A DNA stretch of 64,000 nt, taken from contig NZ_AP022561.1 of NCBI RefSeq assembly GCF_010726245.1, positions 2,604,001 to 2,668,000 of the forward strand, given 5' to 3'. Origin of the DNA: Mycolicibacterium aichiense. Its GTDB lineage: Bacteria > Actinomycetota > Actinomycetes > Mycobacteriales > Mycobacteriaceae. Positions 37,725-47,612 of the stretch are shown here, in pieces (the first letter of the stretch is position 1; every line of letters starts with the position of its first letter). Both the position numbers and the translations under genes were made by a program. The notes under the pieces were generated by a model that did no database searches, was not told the origin of the DNA, and saw only the letters and a program-made list of their open reading frames with translations.

Positions 37725-38673
37725 AGTCGAGGGCGTCCAGCGCTTTCTGCAGGCGGCCGATCGACGAGCCGACGCCGTAGGCGTGGGCCAGCTCCGCGAC
37801 GCGGGACGGGTCGGCGGCCGCCAGCGGTAGCCGGTCGTCGGTGCTGAACGCCACCGGTGCGTCACGGGCCACCTGCACCACCGGTCCGGCTGCCTCGATG
37901 TAGTCGGTCGCCGCCAGAATCTTGCTGCGAAAAGCCTTGGACAGCTTCGACTTCGGATCGTGCGCGGCGGCCAGGATGTCCTCCAGCGATCCGTACTGCG
38001 ACAGCAGCGTGGCTGCCGTCTTCTCCCCGACGCCCGGCACCCCGGGCAGGCCGTCGGACGGATCGCCGCGCAGCAGAGCCAGTTCGGCATAGGCGGCGCC
38101 GGCGCGATGCGGCGGCACCCCGTACTTCTCGGCAACCTCGGCAGGTCCGAACATCGTGGCGTTCGACAACCCGCGGCCCAGGTAGAGGACCCGCACGGCG
38201 ACCGGATCGTCGCCCACCAACTGCAGCAGATCGCGGTCGCCGCTGACGACCACGACGGGATCGCGCGTCTCGGCGGTGGCCAGCGTGCCCAGTACGTCGT
38301 CGGCTTCATAGCCTTCCGCGCCCGCGGTGGCGATCCCGAACGCGTCGAGCAGATCCATGATCATCTCGACCTGATGGCTGAGCTCGTCGGGGACCTCTTC
38401 CAAATCCGTTTCCCCGCTGGGTTTTTCTTCAGCAACCCGGTGCGCTTTGTACGACGGGATCGCATCGACCCGGAACTGCGGCCGCCAGTCGAGATCGAGG
38501 CACACCACCAGGCGGCTCGGGCGTTCGCGGGTGATCAGCGTCGCCACACTGTCCAGGAAGCCGCGCACGGCGTTGACCTGCCGGCCGTCAGGCGCGGTGA
38601 TCGACGAGGGCACCCCGAAGAACGAACGAAACCACATGCTCGCGCCGTCGAGCAGCAACACCGGTGCAGACAT
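37723..38673 (-). CDS. 5'-3' exonuclease (Pol I N-terminal domain-like)
   Basis: 316 residues from ATG at 38673, which has AGGA 8 bases upstream; an in-frame ATG at 38682 lies too near that site. FEN/T5-type nuclease as in the N-terminal domain of DNA polymerase I, but stand-alone. Acidic metal sites are visible in [19 protein letters not shown] and [10 protein letters not shown], and the helix-hairpin-helix in [17 protein letters not shown]. Probably removes RNA primers or flaps. Corresponds to Rv2090. Confidence 0.92.
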   Translation of the reverse strand: MSAPVLLLDGASMWFRSFFGVPSSITAPDGRQVNAVRGFLDSVATLITRERPSRLVVCLDLDWRPQFRVDAIPSYKAHRVAEEKPSGETDLEEVPDELSHQVEMIMDLLDAFGIATAGAEGYEADDVLGTLATAETRDPVVVVSGDRDLLQLVGDDPVAVRVLYLGRGLSNATMFGPAEVAEKYGVPPHRAGAAYAELALLRGDPSDGLPGVPGVGEKTAATLLSQYGSLEDILAAAHDPKSKLSKAFRSKILAATDYIEAAGPVVQVARDAPVAFSTDDRLPLAAADPSRVAELAHAYGVGSSIGRLQKALDALD

Positions 38674-38690
38674 GCGAGCCATCCTGCCAG

Positions 38691-38696
38691 TAGCGT
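38691..38696 (+). promoter_or_regulatory. Putative leaderless -10 box (TAGCGT)
   Basis: TAGCGT ends 6 bases before the ATG at 38703; the leader would be near zero. Confidence 0.45.
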
Positions 38697-38702
38697 CGGG
38701 GG

Positions 38703-39089
38703 ATGTCGTTCGCCATCGAGCGGATCGACCACGTCGTGCTCAACTGCCGTGACGTGGAGGCCGTCGCCAATTGGTACGTCCGCGTGCTCGGCATGCGCCG
38801 CGAGGTGTTCGCCGGAAACCGTATTGCGCTGCGCTTCGGCGATCAGAAATTGAACCTGCGTCCCACCGGTGCGCCGAACTGGCCGACGGGAGCGGCGGAT
38901 TCACCGGGGTCGCTCGATCTGTGCTTCATCACCACGGCTGCCCCTGACGAGGTGGAGGCGCAGCTGCGGGAGGCCGGGGTGACCATCACCGACGGGCCGG
39001 TCACCAAAACCGGCGCACTCGGCACGATGACGTCCCACTACTGCCGCGACCCCGAGGGAAACCTGGTCGAGGTCGCCAGCTACCCGTAG
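38703..39089 (+). CDS. VOC-superfamily (glyoxalase-like) protein
   Basis: 128 residues. Paired beta-alpha-beta-beta-beta fold: [20 protein letters not shown] and later [19 protein letters not shown] and [14 protein letters not shown]. The metal ligands His10 and Glu near the C-terminus are consistent with a glyoxalase/dioxygenase-type metalloprotein. Substrate unknown. A second family domain is not fused. Confidence 0.87.
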   Translation: MSFAIERIDHVVLNCRDVEAVANWYVRVLGMRREVFAGNRIALRFGDQKLNLRPTGAPNWPTGAADSPGSLDLCFITTAAPDEVEAQLREAGVTITDGPVTKTGALGTMTSHYCRDPEGNLVEVASYP

Positions 39090-39103
39090 CGGATACCTGC
39101 GGC

Positions 39104-39109
39104 TAGCCT
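39104..39109 (+). promoter_or_regulatory. Putative leaderless -10 box of the M24 peptidase gene (TAGCCT)
   Basis: TAGCCT ends 7 bases before the ATG at 39117. Confidence 0.5.
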
Positions 39110-39116
39110 GGCTGGC

Positions 39117-40235
39117 ATGACCGACCGTTTCAGTAGCGACGTCTATGCCCGCCGCCTCGCCGCCACAGCAGCCGCAGCCTCCGCTGCCGGGGTGGCGGGG
39201 CTCGTCATCACTCCGGGATACGACCTGCGCTACCTCGTCGGCTCGGCGGCGCAGACGTTCGAACGGCTGACCGCGTTGGTGGTACCGGCGACCGGTGCGC
39301 CGACCGTGGTGGTGCCGCGGCTGGAATTGGCGTCGCTCAAGGAATCCGCGATCCTCGAACTCGGCCTGAGCGTTCAGGATTGGGTCGACGGCGACGACCC
39401 GTACGAGCTTGTGGCGGCCGCGCTGGGGGGACATGCCCGGATCGCGGTGACCGACTCGATGCCCGCGCTGCACCTGCTGCCGCTGGCCGAACGGCTCGGC
39501 GCAGTGCCGGTGCTCGCCACCGAGGTGTTGCGGTCGTTGCGAATGATCAAGGATCCGGCCGAGATCGACGCCCTGCGCAAGGCGGGCGCGGCGATCGACC
39601 GGGTCCACGCCCGGGTGCCCGAGTTCCTGAAGCCCGGCCGGACCGAAGCCGAGGTTGCCGCGGACATCGCCGAAGCCATTGTGGCAGAGGGGCATTCAGC
39701 GGTGGCGTTCATCATCGTCGGGTCCGGTCCGCACGGTGCCGACCCACACCACGAACAGTCCGACCGGGTCCTGCAGGCCGGCGACATCGTCGTCGTCGAC
39801 ATCGGCGGCCCGTACGCGCCCGGCTACAACTCCGACTGCACCCGCACCTACAGCCTCGGTGAGCCCAGCGCCGACATCGCCGAACAGTACGCGGTGCTGC
39901 AGAGCGCGCAGGCCGCCGCGGTCGAGGCGGTCCGTCCCGGCGTGACGGCCGAGCAGGTCGACGCCGCCGCCCGCGACGTGCTCGCGCAAGCCGGGCTGGC
40001 GGACTATTTCGTGCACCGCACAGGGCACGGCATCGGACTGTCGGTCCACGAGGAGCCCTACATCGTCGCGGGCAATGACCTGCCGCTGGCGGAGGGGATG
40101 GCGTTCTCTGTCGAGCCGGGTATCTACTTCCCCGGCAAGTGGGGTGCGCGCATCGAAGACATCGTGATCGTCACAGAGGACGGTGCCGAGGCGGTGAACA
40201 CCGGCCCGCACGGGCTGACGGTGGTACCGGTCTAA
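39117..40235 (+). CDS. pepE: Xaa-Pro dipeptidase/aminopeptidase, M24 family
   Basis: 372 residues. M24 'pita-bread' metallopeptidase. Metal ligands are visible: Asp in VVVDIGG and in [10 protein letters not shown], His in [16 protein letters not shown], Glu in FSVEPGIYF, and the last Glu in [10 protein letters not shown]. Likely cleaves dipeptides with C-terminal proline. Matches Rv2089c (pepE) in position and length (375). Its stop overlaps the convergent reductase by 4 bases. Confidence 0.9.
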   Translation: MTDRFSSDVYARRLAATAAAASAAGVAGLVITPGYDLRYLVGSAAQTFERLTALVVPATGAPTVVVPRLELASLKESAILELGLSVQDWVDGDDPYELVAAALGGHARIAVTDSMPALHLLPLAERLGAVPVLATEVLRSLRMIKDPAEIDALRKAGAAIDRVHARVPEFLKPGRTEAEVAADIAEAIVAEGHSAVAFIIVGSGPHGADPHHEQSDRVLQAGDIVVVDIGGPYAPGYNSDCTRTYSLGEPSADIAEQYAVLQSAQAAAVEAVRPGVTAEQVDAAARDVLAQAGLADYFVHRTGHGIGLSVHEEPYIVAGNDLPLAEGMAFSVEPGIYFPGKWGARIEDIVIVTEDGAEAVNTGPHGLTVVPV

Positions 40236-40645
40236 GCCTTCGTGTGATCCAGCAGACTCGAGGAACCCAGCACACGGGTGATGTGCACCTCGATGACGAC
40301 GCGCTTCGGATTGACTCGCGGCGTGCGGTAGCGCTGGGCGTAGCGGAGTTCGGCGTCGCGAACAGCGGCGGGATCCCGGTTGACGCTGGCCTGGCCTTCC
40401 AGGGACAGCCACCGGGCGCCGTCGACCTGGGACAGCACCCCGACGCCGGACCGCTCGGCGTTGATCGCCTTCTGCGAGCCGTCACTGGTGATGACCCGGG
40501 CAATGTGGGTCTTGGGATCGAAGGTGAAGCCGACCGCCACCACGTGTGGTGAGTTGTCGGCGCGCAAGGTGGTCAGCATCGCGAGGTGGCGTTCGGTGAG
40601 GAATGCCAGCGCATCGCTGGTCAGCCGGGTCGTTGAGTTCGCCAT
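40232..40645 (-). CDS. F420-dependent biliverdin reductase-like protein (FDOR/PPOX family)
   Basis: 137 residues from ATG at 40645. Split beta-barrel flavin/deazaflavin-binding fold: [25 protein letters not shown] and RARxxNP-like end [19 protein letters not shown]. Length and position match Rv2074 (137 aa), reported to reduce biliverdin with F420H2. No other enzyme function is implied. Confidence 0.85.
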   Translation of the reverse strand: MANSTTRLTSDALAFLTERHLAMLTTLRADNSPHVVAVGFTFDPKTHIARVITSDGSQKAINAERSGVGVLSQVDGARWLSLEGQASVNRDPAAVRDAELRYAQRYRTPRVNPKRVVIEVHITRVLGSSSLLDHTKA

Positions 40646-40669
40646 CAACGTCCACGCTAGCGCAGTGAA

Positions 40670-40675
40670 TAATCT
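40670..40675 (+). promoter_or_regulatory. Putative leaderless -10 box (TAATCT)
   Basis: TAATCT ends 6 bases before the GTG at 40682, in the 36-base gap between divergent genes. Confidence 0.45.
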
Positions 40676-40681
40676 CGGAGT

Positions 40682-41431
40682 GTGAGTGACACGGGGGCCG
40701 GTCCGGTGGTGATCTTCGGCGGCCGCAGCGAGATCGGCGTCGAGCTCGCGCAGCGGTTGGCGCCCGGCGCCACCGTGGTGCTGGCAGCGCGGCGCGCCGA
40801 TCAGTTGAAGCAGCAGGTCAGCATGCTGCGTGCAGCCGGCGCCGTGGCGGTGCACACCGTCGAGTTCGATGCCGACGACGTCGCGGCCCACGGTCCGCTG
40901 ATCGGGCGTCTGGTGGCCGAGCACGGACCGATCGGCACGGCCGTCCTGGCGTTCGGAATCCTGGGCGATCAGCCGCGCGCCGAAGCCGACGCTGCACACG
41001 CGGTGGCGGTGGTGCACACCGACTACGTCGCTCAGGTCAGCCTGCTGACGCTGCTCGCCGCGGCGATGCGCACGGCAGGCCGGGGAGCGATCGTGGTGTT
41101 CTCGTCGATCGCCGGGGTGCGGGCGCGGCGCGCCAACTACGTGTACGGCTCGGCCAAGGCCGGACTGGATGCCTTCGCCTGTGGGCTGGCCGACGCGCTG
41201 CACGGCAGCGGGGTGGCTCTGCTGCTGGTGCGGCCAGGATTCGTGATCGGCCGGATGACCGAGGGAATGGACCCTGCACCGCTGTCGACCACGCCGGCAA
41301 AGGTGGCCGATGCGACGGCCCGGGCCCTGCGCAGTGGGCGTCGCGAGGTGTGGGTGCCTGCGCCACTTCGTCTGCTGGCGTTCGCGTTTCGGATGACGCC
41401 CCGCGCGGTGTGGCGGAGGCTGCCGCGATGA
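40682..41431 (+). CDS. Short-chain dehydrogenase/reductase
   Basis: 249 residues, GTG start. NAD(P)-binding [12 protein letters not shown] replaces the usual TGxxxGIG, with [21 protein letters not shown] giving Ser, Tyr and Lys of the SDR active site. Directly upstream of and overlapping cobL (ATGA at 41428), the same order as Rv2073c-cobL in M. tuberculosis. Its part in cobalamin synthesis, if any, is not known to me. Confidence 0.85.
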   Translation: MSDTGAGPVVIFGGRSEIGVELAQRLAPGATVVLAARRADQLKQQVSMLRAAGAVAVHTVEFDADDVAAHGPLIGRLVAEHGPIGTAVLAFGILGDQPRAEADAAHAVAVVHTDYVAQVSLLTLLAAAMRTAGRGAIVVFSSIAGVRARRANYVYGSAKAGLDAFACGLADALHGSGVALLLVRPGFVIGRMTEGMDPAPLSTTPAKVADATARALRSGRREVWVPAPLRLLAFAFRMTPRAVWRRLPR

Positions 41432-42630
41432 TCACTGTGGTCGGAATCGGCGCCGACGGTATGGCCGGTCTGGTTCCGGCGGCCAGCGCCGAATTGCGCA
41501 GGGCCACCGTTATTTACGGGGCGAAGCGGCAGCTGGATCTGCTGGACGAGTCGGTGACTGCGGACCGCCGGGAGTGGGGCAAGCCCTTCCTGGACGCGTT
41601 GTGTGCGGTTCGGGACTTCGACGGTGACGTGCATGTGGTGGCCAGTGGTGATCCGATGCTGCACGGGGTCGGCGCCTCGCTGATCCGGGTGTGCGGGGCT
41701 GACCGGGTGCGGGTGTTGCCGCATGTGTCGAGCGTGACGTTGGCGTGTGCCCGGCTCGGCTGGTCGGTCCAGGACACCGAGGTGATCAGCCTGATGCTGG
41801 ATGATGTGCGAAAGGCGGTACGCCGCGGCGGTCAGGCGATCGTGTTGTCCAAGGGTGGACCCGACCTGAGGGCGCTGGCGATCCAGCTCTTCAACCACGG
41901 CCGTGGCGATTCCGAGCTCACCCTTCTCGAGCAACTCGGCGGCCACCGTGAACGTCGCCGCGACGGGATCGCGCGGGACTGGGCGGATGACCCGCCGGCC
42001 GACATCGACGACCTGCACGTGATCGCCGTCCGCTACCTGCCGGAAGGCAGGGTATGGCCGGCCGACGAGGCCGCGTACATGAACGATGGCCAGATCACCA
42101 AGCAGGCAATCCGGGTGGCGACCGTCGCAGCCCTGGCGCCCCGGCCCGGGCAGCGACTTTGGGACGTCGGCTCGGGTTCTGGCAGCATCGCCGTCGAGTG
42201 GTGCCGCACGTGGCCGGGGTGTAGCGCTGTGGCCTTCGAGCGCGACGAGCAACGCCAAATGTTCATTGGAGTCAATGCCTCAGCACACGCCGTCGACATC
42301 GACGTGCGCGGCGCAGCGCCGAAGGCGTTCTACGACGCCAGAATCGGCGAAGGTGGCGTCGACGGCGTGCCAAGCCCATCGGCCATCTTCATAGGGGGCG
42401 GCCTGACGACGTCCGGAATGCTGGAAGCGTGCTGGGAAAACCTTCCTACCGGTGGGAGACTCGTCGCCAATGCCGTCACCCTTGAATCCGAAGCGATTCT
42501 GGTCCAATGGTATTCGCGGCTCGGTGGTGAGTTACGGAAATTCCAGCACTACGAAGCCGAGCCGCTGGGCGGGTTCGCGAGCTGGCGCCCTGCGCGGCCG
42601 ATCACACAGTGGGTGGTGACCAAGCAGTGA
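41428..42630 (+). CDS. cobL: Precorrin-6Y C5,15-methyltransferase (decarboxylating), CbiE-CbiT fusion
   Basis: 400 residues. N-terminal CbiE-type tetrapyrrole methylase ([11 protein letters not shown], then [13 protein letters not shown]) and C-terminal CbiT-type domain ([16 protein letters not shown], then IFIGGGLT). Methylates C5 and C15 and decarboxylates the C12 acetate of precorrin-6B in the aerobic B12 pathway. Coupled to cobM (GTGA at 42627). Confidence 0.94.
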   Translation: MITVVGIGADGMAGLVPAASAELRRATVIYGAKRQLDLLDESVTADRREWGKPFLDALCAVRDFDGDVHVVASGDPMLHGVGASLIRVCGADRVRVLPHVSSVTLACARLGWSVQDTEVISLMLDDVRKAVRRGGQAIVLSKGGPDLRALAIQLFNHGRGDSELTLLEQLGGHRERRRDGIARDWADDPPADIDDLHVIAVRYLPEGRVWPADEAAYMNDGQITKQAIRVATVAALAPRPGQRLWDVGSGSGSIAVEWCRTWPGCSAVAFERDEQRQMFIGVNASAHAVDIDVRGAAPKAFYDARIGEGGVDGVPSPSAIFIGGGLTTSGMLEACWENLPTGGRLVANAVTLESEAILVQWYSRLGGELRKFQHYEAEPLGGFASWRPARPITQWVVTKQ

Positions 42631-43382
42631 CGGTCTACTTCATCGGCGCCGGACCGGGTGCGGCCGACCTGATCACGGTGCGCGGGCAGCGGTTGCTGCA
42701 ACAGTGCCCGGTCTGCCTGTACGCCGGCTCGATCATGCCCGACGACCTGCTGGCGCTGTGTCCACCCGACGCCAAGGTGGTGGACACCGGCCCGCTGACC
42801 CTGGAGCAGATCATCGCCGAGCTGGCCGCCGCCGATGCGGCCGGGCTCGACGTGGCACGGCTGCACTCCGGTGACCCGGCGATCTACAGCGCGCTCGCCG
42901 AGCAATGTCGCCACCTCGACGCGCTCGGCATCGGCTACGAGATCGTCCCCGGCGTACCGGCATTCGCTGCCGCCGCCGCGGCGCTGGGCCGGGAGCTCAC
43001 CGTGCCCGGGGTGGCGCAGACCGTGACGCTGAGCCGGGTGTCCACGTTGTCGACCGCGATGCCCGCGGGTGAAGACCTGGTCACCCTCAGCAAGCCCGGC
43101 GCGACGCTGGTGCTGCACCTGGCCGCGCACCGGATCGACGCGATAGTGCCGCAACTGCTCGAGGGTGGCTACCGACCGGATACCCCCGTCGCCGTTGTCG
43201 CGTTCGCCAGCTGGCCACAGGAGGTCGTGCTGCGTGGCACGCTCGCCGACATCGCCGAGAAGATGCACGACGCACAGATCACCAAGACCGCGGTGATCAT
43301 CATCGGCGATGTGCTTGCCGCCGAGGGCTTTACCGACAGCTACCTGTATTCCGCTGGCCGGACCCGCGGCAGCAGGCACTGA
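42627..43382 (+). CDS. cobM: Precorrin-4 C11-methyltransferase
   Basis: 251 residues from GTG at 42627 overlapping the cobL stop. Tetrapyrrole methylase: VYFIGAGPGAADLITVRG at the N-terminus, LHSGDPAIYSALAEQ and GVPAFAAAAAALGREL. SAM-dependent methylation of precorrin-4 at C11. Length equals Rv2071c. Its TGA overlaps the cobK ATG by one base. Confidence 0.94.
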   Translation: MTVYFIGAGPGAADLITVRGQRLLQQCPVCLYAGSIMPDDLLALCPPDAKVVDTGPLTLEQIIAELAAADAAGLDVARLHSGDPAIYSALAEQCRHLDALGIGYEIVPGVPAFAAAAAALGRELTVPGVAQTVTLSRVSTLSTAMPAGEDLVTLSKPGATLVLHLAAHRIDAIVPQLLEGGYRPDTPVAVVAFASWPQEVVLRGTLADIAEKMHDAQITKTAVIIIGDVLAAEGFTDSYLYSAGRTRGSRH

Positions 43383-44104
43383 TGCGCATCCTGCTGCTCG
43401 GCGGTACAGGGGAGGCGCGGGCGCTGGCGGCGCGGCTGCACCCCGACTTCGACATCGTCAGCTCGCTGGCCGGCCGGGTGCCGGATCCGGCGCTGCCGGT
43501 CGGGCCGGTCCGTATCGGCGGATTCGGTGGAGTGGACGGCCTGCAACAGTGGCTGCGTGACAACGACATCGGTGCCGTCGTCGACGCCACGCACCCGTTC
43601 GCCGCCACCATGACCGCACATGCCGCACAGGCCTGCGCCGAACTGGGCATGCCGCACCTGGTGCTGTTCCGCCCGGCGTGGGATCCGGCCGGTGCGCTAC
43701 GGGTGACCTCCGACATCGAGGCGGCTGAGTTGGTGGCAGAGCAAGGCTTTTCGCGGGTGTTTCTGACCACCGGCCGATCGGGAGTGCGACCCTTCACCGG
43801 CAGCGATGCGTGGTTCCTGATCCGAGTGGTGACACCGCCCGACGCCGACGTGCTACCGCGTAACCATGAGGTGCTGCTGTCGCGCGGGCCGTATACCTAC
43901 GATGGGGAGTGCATGCTGTTGCGGGACAACGCAATAGATGTGTTGGTCACCAAGAACAGCGGGGGAGCGCTGACCGAGGCCAAACTTGCCGCCGCCAAGG
44001 ACCTTGGCGTCACCGTCGTCATGATCGACCGGCCGCCACTGCCATCGGGGGTGACGGCGGTGGGAACCGTGGATGACGCAGTGACCTGGGTCGCCAGCCT
44101 CTAG
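43382..44104 (+). CDS. cobK: Precorrin-6A reductase
   Basis: 240 residues. Starts with the NADPH-binding ILLLGGTGEARALAARL; later DATHPFAATMTAHA and the active-site end TKNSGGALTEAKLAAA are characteristic. Reduces precorrin-6A to precorrin-6B, the substrate of CobL. Last gene of the cobL-cobM-cobK unit. The stop overlaps the convergent 13E12 gene by 4 bases. Confidence 0.93.
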   Translation: MRILLLGGTGEARALAARLHPDFDIVSSLAGRVPDPALPVGPVRIGGFGGVDGLQQWLRDNDIGAVVDATHPFAATMTAHAAQACAELGMPHLVLFRPAWDPAGALRVTSDIEAAELVAEQGFSRVFLTTGRSGVRPFTGSDAWFLIRVVTPPDADVLPRNHEVLLSRGPYTYDGECMLLRDNAIDVLVTKNSGGALTEAKLAAAKDLGVTVVMIDRPPLPSGVTAVGTVDDAVTWVASL

Positions 44105-45444
44105 TAGAGAAGCTCTTCGGGGTGATGGTAGTAGTTCACCCGAGATTGCCCGCGGTCGAGGTGCGGGGGCGGGATCCACTCGGTCTTGTTGTCTCGTCTG
44201 CGTTTTCGGGTAGTCCAGCCGGTGGGGCCGTCATTGACCATCCGGTTGTCACAGCCACAGGCCAGGGTGAGTTCGTTGATGTCGGTGTTGCCGCCGCGGG
44301 CGAAGTCGCGGGCGGCGTGGTGGACTTGGCTGTGATAGGCCGGTGCCGTGCAATCGGGCTTGGTGCATCCCTTGTCGAAGGCGAAGAGCGCAAGGCGCTG
44401 GCCGGGACTGGCGGTTCGGCGGCTGCGCCCGTAGTAAAGCTTGATGTCTCTTGGTGATTCGAACAGGGTCAGGAAAGGATGGGCCTGGGCGGCCAACCGG
44501 ATGACGGTCGGCATGGGCAGGTAAGTGCCGCCGCCGGTGTGGGCCAGTCCGGCGGCGGAGGTCAGCTGCTCGAGGCTGGTGGTGACGACGATGGTGACGG
44601 GCAATCCGTTGTGCTGACCGAGCTTTCCAGAGGAGAGCATGGCCATGCAGACGGTCTTGAGGGCGTCATGGGTGCGTTGGGCTGACGAGCGCGAGTCACC
44701 GGTGATCTGTTGTTCGCTGGGTGCACCGTCCACGCAGGGCGCTGCGTCGTCGGGGTTGCACTGTCCGGGCGCAGCGAGCTTCGCGTTTATGGCGTCCAGA
44801 GCCGCGCGCAATTCCGGATCCGCCCAGCCCGATATCTTGCTCATGCCGTCGACTTGTTGTGGACCGATGACGATCCCGCGTTTGCGGGCCTGGTCGCGCT
44901 CATCGTCGAGGATGCCGTCCTGGTTGATCATGGCCATCAGCTGGTGAGCAAGTTTGCGCAGTGCCTCAGGAGTGAGCCCGCCGGCCAGCCCACCCAGTTG
45001 GGCTTCGGCGTGCTCGCGGGTTGCCCCGTCGACCGATGCGGGTAGGTGATCCATGAACGACCGGATCACCGCCACGTGGTCGGCGCCTATCTCTCCACGA
45101 CCTTGGGCGGCCGCGGTCGCGGGCAGACTCGGTGGCAGTGCTTCTCCGGTAAGGGATAGCCGCGGCCCGAGCTCGCCGGCGTCGCTCAGTCGGCGGGTCG
45201 CGTCGGCGCTGCTGATGCCGAGGCGGTGGGTCAGGACTGCACGCCAGGATTTGGCGCCCATCTCGACAGGTGACGTCTGGGACTGGAGCTGCGTCAGGAC
45301 AGTGTGCTCCACTGCGGGCAGCAGCCGCCGTAGCCGCTCGATACGCTCGAGCACCGCCAGCAGTTCGGGTGCTGGTACGCCGGCCGCCGGTTGCGCCGCC
45401 GCCTTCTCCCAGGCGGTCAGCACATCGTCCAGCACCTCCATCAT
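44101..45444 (-). CDS. 13E12-repeat family protein (DUF222 with HNH endonuclease domain)
   Basis: 447 residues from the ATG at 45444. DUF222 region (about 1-330) followed by an HNH region with CTKPDCTAPAYHSQVHHAA and NELTLACGCDNRM; the His-Asn-His positions and Cys pairs are typical of the mycobacterial 13E12 repeat family, present in several copies per genome. Such genes have been listed among DNA-damage-inducible genes of M. tuberculosis. A perfect LexA box lies 4 bases upstream. It sits where sigC-blaC-Rv2067c lie in M. tuberculosis, so the locus differs (recollection). Confidence 0.9.
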   Translation of the reverse strand: MMEVLDDVLTAWEKAAAQPAAGVPAPELLAVLERIERLRRLLPAVEHTVLTQLQSQTSPVEMGAKSWRAVLTHRLGISSADATRRLSDAGELGPRLSLTGEALPPSLPATAAAQGRGEIGADHVAVIRSFMDHLPASVDGATREHAEAQLGGLAGGLTPEALRKLAHQLMAMINQDGILDDERDQARKRGIVIGPQQVDGMSKISGWADPELRAALDAINAKLAAPGQCNPDDAAPCVDGAPSEQQITGDSRSSAQRTHDALKTVCMAMLSSGKLGQHNGLPVTIVVTTSLEQLTSAAGLAHTGGGTYLPMPTVIRLAAQAHPFLTLFESPRDIKLYYGRSRRTASPGQRLALFAFDKGCTKPDCTAPAYHSQVHHAARDFARGGNTDINELTLACGCDNRMVNDGPTGWTTRKRRRDNKTEWIPPPHLDRGQSRVNYYHHPEELLY

Positions 45445-45447
45445 TCT

Positions 45448-45463
45448 TCGAACATTAGTTCGA
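45448..45463 (-). promoter_or_regulatory. LexA (SOS) box TCGAAC-N4-GTTCGA
   Basis: The 16 bases are a perfect match to the mycobacterial LexA consensus TCGAACNNNNGTTCGA. On the minus strand, TAATGT (45457-45452) within it fits TANNNT, and it ends 7 bases before the ATG of the 13E12 gene. LexA would thus cover the promoter of a leaderless transcript. Confidence 0.85.
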
Positions 45464-45518
45464 TTGCCTGACAGATTCGGCCCGATTGTGACGGCTGTGG
45501 TCAATGAGGCCAAAGATA

Positions 45519-46973
45519 TTACTGAGGGTAGCGGCGCGGTGTGAACACCGTGTCGCCATACCACTGGGTCTGCGAAGAGCCCACGATCAGTAGGCACCGC
45601 ATGTCGACGTCGGCGGGGTCCAGATCGCCGAGCCGCACCACCTTCACCGACTCGCGCGGTCCGGCCACGTCGCGGCCGATCACCACGGGCGTTCCCGGTT
45701 CGCGGTGTTCCAACAGCAGATCTCGCATCGCCGCGACCTGCCAGGTGCGGCTCTTGGAGGCCGGGTTGTAGATCGCCAGCACCAGGTCCGCCTCGGCGGC
45801 CGCCGAGAGCCGGGCGGCGATGATGTCCCACGGCTTGAGCCGGTCGGACAGCGAGATCACCGCATAGTCATGGCCCAGCGGCGCACCGACCCGACTGGCG
45901 ACAGCCTGCGCGGCCGTCATCGCCGGGATCACGCGCACGGCGACGTTCGGCCACTGCTTGGCCTCTTCGAGCACCGCGGTTGCCATCGCGAAGACGCCGG
46001 GATCACCCGAGGACACCACCGCGACGGCCCGTCCCTGCTCGGCCAGCTCGCACGCCAGGCGAGCCCGCTCGGGTTCGTCGGTGTTGTCGCTGGGGTGGCG
46101 GCGCTGCCCGGCGCGAGCCGGAACGCGATCCAGGTAGGGGCCGTAGCCGATCAAATCGGTGGCTGCCGCCAGCTCATGGCGGCTCTGCGGCGTCATCCAC
46201 TCGATGTCGCCGGGGCCGAGGCCGACCACTGTGACGCCGCCGGTGACGGGCTTGGCCCGTCCACCGCCCGGCAGGATTGCCAGCGAGAAGTACGGCACCG
46301 ACTCGGCCTCGACCTCCCCGGCTGGCAGCACGCGTTGCGAGTCGGTGCTGGCCCGCTCGACGTAGAACGCCTCGTCGAGGCGGCCTGCAATCGAAAGCGC
46401 CTCCCGCACTTGCGGATACGTGCGGCCTAGCTTCATCACCACTGCAGCGTCGGCGTCGGCGAGGCGGCGGGCCAGCTCGCGCACTCCCATGGTGCCCGGC
46501 AGCACCGAGAGCACTTCGTCGCCGGTCACCAGGGGAGTCGCGATCGCCGCAGAGGCAGCGCTCACCGACGTCACGCCGGGAATGATCACCGCGCTGAACC
46601 GCTCGGTCAGCCGGGTGTGCATGTGCATGTAAGAGCTGTAGAACAGCGGATCGCCCTCCGCGAGCAGCGCGACATCGCGCCCGGCATCGAGATGGGCGGC
46701 GATCCGCTCGGCGGCCTCGCGGTAGAAGTCCTCCATCGCGCCGGCGTAGCCGCCGGGATGCTCGGTGGTCTCGGTGGTCACCGGGTAGACCAGGTGTTCC
46801 TCGACCTGGCCGGCCCGCAGGTAGGGCTCGGCGATGCGCCGCGCGATGCTCCGGCCGTGCCGCGCACTGTGGTAGGCCACCACGTCGGCCGAACCGATGA
46901 TCCGGGCGGCCTTGACCGTGACCAGCTCGGGGTCACCCGGGCCGAGGCCGACGCCGTAAAGCACGCCCGTCAT
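45519..46973 (-). CDS. cobIJ: CobI-CobJ fusion: precorrin-2 C20- and precorrin-3B C17-methyltransferase
   Basis: 484 residues. Two tetrapyrrole methylase domains: the first starts [18 protein letters not shown] (C20 methylation, CobI), the second [20 protein letters not shown] from about residue 245 (C17 methylation with ring contraction, CobJ). A short linker joins them. Same fused gene as Rv2066. Start overlaps the cobH stop (46970-46973). Confidence 0.93.
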   Translation of the reverse strand: MTGVLYGVGLGPGDPELVTVKAARIIGSADVVAYHSARHGRSIARRIAEPYLRAGQVEEHLVYPVTTETTEHPGGYAGAMEDFYREAAERIAAHLDAGRDVALLAEGDPLFYSSYMHMHTRLTERFSAVIIPGVTSVSAASAAIATPLVTGDEVLSVLPGTMGVRELARRLADADAAVVMKLGRTYPQVREALSIAGRLDEAFYVERASTDSQRVLPAGEVEAESVPYFSLAILPGGGRAKPVTGGVTVVGLGPGDIEWMTPQSRHELAAATDLIGYGPYLDRVPARAGQRRHPSDNTDEPERARLACELAEQGRAVAVVSSGDPGVFAMATAVLEEAKQWPNVAVRVIPAMTAAQAVASRVGAPLGHDYAVISLSDRLKPWDIIAARLSAAAEADLVLAIYNPASKSRTWQVAAMRDLLLEHREPGTPVVIGRDVAGPRESVKVVRLGDLDPADVDMRCLLIVGSSQTQWYGDTVFTPRRYPQ

Positions 46974-47596
46974 TCGCGCTCACTCGCGATCGCGTTCACC
47001 GCGGCGGCCGCCATCGCGCTGCCCCCGCGCCGGCCCTGCACCACCAGGTACTCCATGCCCCGCGGCCGGTCGATCAGCTCCTGCTTGGACTGCGCCGATC
47101 CGACGAATCCCACGGGTCCGCCCAGCACCGACACCGGGGCGGGCACGCCGTCGTCGATGAGCTCCAGCAGCCGAAACAAAGCCGTCGGCGCATTTCCGAT
47201 GGCGACGACGGCTCCGGCCATCCGGTCCGCCCACAGCTCGACCCCGGCGGCCGAGCGGGTGTTCCCGGTGCGCTGGGCCAGCTCGGGCGCCCGCGGATCG
47301 GCCACCAGCGACACCACCTCGTTGTCTGCGGGGAGACGGGCTGCGGTGATGCCCGCAGCGACCATCGACGAGTCGCACAGGATCGGCGCCCCGGCCAGCA
47401 AGGCGGCGTGCGTCGCGCTGACCACTCCGGGGGTGAACGCCACATGCTCGGCCACGTCGACCTGGCCGCAGGTGTGGATCAACCGGACGACGACCCGCGC
47501 GACATCCTCGGGAAACGCGGCCAGATCGGCCTCGGCGCGAATCGTCGCGAACGACTGCCGATAGATCTCGGCGGCGTCGCGAATGTAGTCGAGCAC
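46970..47596 (-). CDS. cobH: Precorrin-8X methylmutase
   Basis: 208 residues, GTG start. Moves the C11 methyl to C12, giving hydrogenobyrinate. Family signatures are [19 protein letters not shown], the catalytic His context, [12 protein letters not shown] and the end [16 protein letters not shown]. Length equals Rv2065 (208). Co-directional with cobG, 16 bases upstream. Confidence 0.94.
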   Translation of the reverse strand: MLDYIRDAAEIYRQSFATIRAEADLAAFPEDVARVVVRLIHTCGQVDVAEHVAFTPGVVSATHAALLAGAPILCDSSMVAAGITAARLPADNEVVSLVADPRAPELAQRTGNTRSAAGVELWADRMAGAVVAIGNAPTALFRLLELIDDGVPAPVSVLGGPVGFVGSAQSKQELIDRPRGMEYLVVQGRRGGSAMAAAAVNAIASERE

Positions 47597-47612
47597 GCGA
47601 TCACCCTACGGC

